DNA from: Rhodospirillaceae bacterium
GTDB taxonomy: Bacteria > Pseudomonadota > Alphaproteobacteria > UBA11136
Reading direction: 5' to 3'
Assembly (NCBI GenBank): GCA_018663165.1
Contig: JABJES010000100.1
Location: 1-6,921 of the forward strand
DNA: 6,921 nt
Part shown: positions 5,661 to 6,921 of the stretch, in pieces
Numbering within the stretch: the first letter of the stretch is position 1
How the letters are laid out: each line of letters begins with the position of its first letter
Notes under the pieces: model-generated
The model's input: only the letters and a program-made list of their open reading frames with translations
Database searches by the model: none
What the model was told of the DNA's origin: nothing
Translations under genes and position numbers: made by a program

Positions 5661-6921
5661 TAATAATCCTGTTTGGCACGATGATAACCTTGCGAACCGG
5701 CTTATCGGCAATATATTTTATCACTTCGGGGCGCGCCAAGGCTACGGCTTCGGCTGCTTTTTTATCCATATCCCGAGGCAGATTGATGGTGGCGCGCAAT
5801 TTACCGTTAACCTGGACGGCAATTGTCACCTCTTCATCGACGATCAAGGCGCTGTCGGCTTGCGGCCAGGGATGTTCGGCGAGCAGGCCCGTATGGTCGA
5901 GTTGGTGCCACATTTCTTCACACAGGTGGGGTGTCATGGGGGAAAGCAGGCGGGCACAAACCTCAAGCCCCTGGCGCAGGACCGGGCCCATGTCTTTTGC
6001 TTTCTGGTCGATCGCGCCGAGATGGTTGCTCAGCTCGCGAATGCGCGCAACCGCCCGGTTGAAACGAAATCTGTCCAAATCATCGGTGACGGCGGCAATC
6101 GTCTTATGGGTCAGGCGGTGGGTTTCCAGGGCCGGGCCGGAAAGATCGGATGGGATCGGGCTATCGGGGGCGGGCAGGGGCACATCCGGTTCGCTGACCA
6201 ATCGCCACAAGCGGTTGATATAGCGCCAAATCCCCTCCACCCCGTCATCACTCCATTCCAGATCACGTTCCGGCGGGCTGTCGGATAGCATGAACAGCCG
6301 CGCAGTGTCGGCACCATAAGTGTCGATGATGGCGGCGGGATCGACGACGTTCTTCTTTGACTTGCTCATTTTCTCAATGCGGCCGCGCGTCACTGGCGCG
6401 CCATCGCTGGACTGGACGAATTCACCGTCTTTTCCAAGCCGCACCTCTTCTGGATACAGCCAGTTATCATCGCTGTTCCGAAAGGTTTCGTGGCAGACCA
6501 TGCCTTGGGTGAGAAGACCGGAAAAAGGTTCAGGCACGCCGGGATAGCCGCATTCGATCAGGGCGCGGGAGAAAAATCGTGAATAAAGAAGATGCAGAAC
6601 CGCATGTTCAATACCGCCGATATATTGGTCAACCGGCATCCAGTATTCCAGCGCCGTGCGGTCAAAAGCGGTTTGCGCATCAGGTGCTGTAAAGCGGGCG
6701 TAGTACCAGGAGGATTCAAAAAAGGTATCGAAGGTGTCGGTTTCCCGCTCACCCGCGCCACCGCATTGCGGACAATCGACGCTTTTCCAGGCCGCGTTGC
6801 GGGCCAGGGGATTGCCAGGAATATCAAAAGAAACTTGCTCCGGCAGTGTTACCGGCAAATCGGCTTCAGGCACCGGCACGGCACCGCATTTGTCGCAATA
6901 GATAATCGGGATTGGACAGCC
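5647..6921 (-). CDS. leuS: Leucyl-tRNA synthetase, C-terminal half
   Basis: LeuRS is a class I synthetase that attaches leucine to tRNA-Leu in the cytoplasm. The frame is open to the right edge, so the N-terminus, including the HIGH motif and most of the CP1 editing domain, lies beyond the window. The 424 residues here begin GCPIPIIYCDKCGAVPVPE, where the catalytic domain resumes after CP1. Two Cys-x-x-Cys pairs (CDKC and, further on, CPQC) look like the zinc knuckle found in many bacterial LeuRSs. Next come SSWYYARF, EYWMPVDQYIGGIEHAVLHL and the KMSKS loop (bases 6358–6372; IEKMSKSKKNVVDP), which helps activate leucine. The anticodon-binding helical domain and the C-terminal IAVQVNGKLRATI domain, which touches the tRNA, follow. 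The stop TAG lies at 5647–5649, within the lptE start region. Identity is certain. It is the most upstream operon gene seen here. Confidence 0.98.
   Translation of the reverse strand, partial: GCPIPIIYCDKCGAVPVPEADLPVTLPEQVSFDIPGNPLARNAAWKSVDCPQCGGAGERETDTFDTFFESSWYYARFTAPDAQTAFDRTALEYWMPVDQYIGGIEHAVLHLLYSRFFSRALIECGYPGVPEPFSGLLTQGMVCHETFRNSDDNWLYPEEVRLGKDGEFVQSSDGAPVTRGRIEKMSKSKKNVVDPAAIIDTYGADTARLFMLSDSPPERDLEWSDDGVEGIWRYINRLWRLVSEPDVPLPAPDSPIPSDLSGPALETHRLTHKTIAAVTDDLDRFRFNRAVARIRELSNHLGAIDQKAKDMGPVLRQGLEVCARLLSPMTPHLCEEMWHQLDHTGLLAEHPWPQADSALIVDEEVTIAVQVNGKLRATINLPRDMDKKAAEAVALARPEVIKYIADKPVRKVIIVPNRIINVVI

Noticed and set aside
5762..5770. DnaA-box-like TTATCCATA
   Set aside because: A single 8/9 match inside leuS coding sequence, with no cluster or AT-rich unwinding region, is expected by chance.
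5587..6288. Long + strand open frame of 233 codons
   Set aside because: It is entirely opposite lptE and leuS, which are both certain. It has no recognisable domain and no convincing ribosome-binding site.

Overview
The window is an ordinary bacterial housekeeping and chromosome-segregation locus. It reads best as chromosomal DNA from an alphaproteobacterium, close to the replication origin. The evidence is the order mnmG–rsmG–parA–parB on the + strand, meeting a convergent leuS–lptE–holA operon on the - strand, together with RsmG, HolA and LptE sequences of alphaproteobacterial style (for example the GCSFRPLYG start of mature LptE and the VSRET start of RsmG). I cannot name the genus from sequence alone. 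Gene density is high, and I see no mobile element, RNA gene or CRISPR array.

Left part (1–1909): the 3' half of mnmG (tRNA wobble-uridine modification), a 268-base gap, then a complete rsmG (16S rRNA G527 methyltransferase). Three copies of the ParB-binding centromere parS (TGTTTCACGTGAAACA) lie in the gap and a fourth lies inside the rsmG reading frame. Two of the gap copies and the rsmG copy are perfect palindromes, and one gap copy has a single terminal mismatch. The gap also holds a 9-bp perfect inverted repeat that ends just before the rsmG start.

Middle (1960–4046): parA and parB, overlapping by ATGA. ParA is the short chromosomal (Soj-like) ATPase. ParB has the usual N-terminal ParA-contact peptide, CTPase/parS-binding core, helix-turn-helix and C-terminal dimer domain, which together end near residue 292. 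It then carries a further 135-residue tail that is extremely acidic, low in complexity and contains no lysine or arginine. Two segments of this tail resemble the protein's own N-terminal ParA-contact peptide. This tail is the most unusual thing in the window.

Right part (4075–6921, - strand): leuS (3' half only), lptE and holA, read right to left with overlapping ends, as in an operon. LeuRS charges tRNA-Leu, LptE is the lipoprotein partner of the LPS translocon LptD, and HolA is the clamp-loader delta subunit. parB and holA converge with only 28 bases between them and no clear terminator.

Functionally, ParB would load at the parS cluster just upstream of its own operon and cooperate with ParA to segregate the origin region. 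The rest is translation, envelope assembly and replication machinery. Apart from the ParB tail and the dense parS cluster, I see nothing that suggests an undescribed system.
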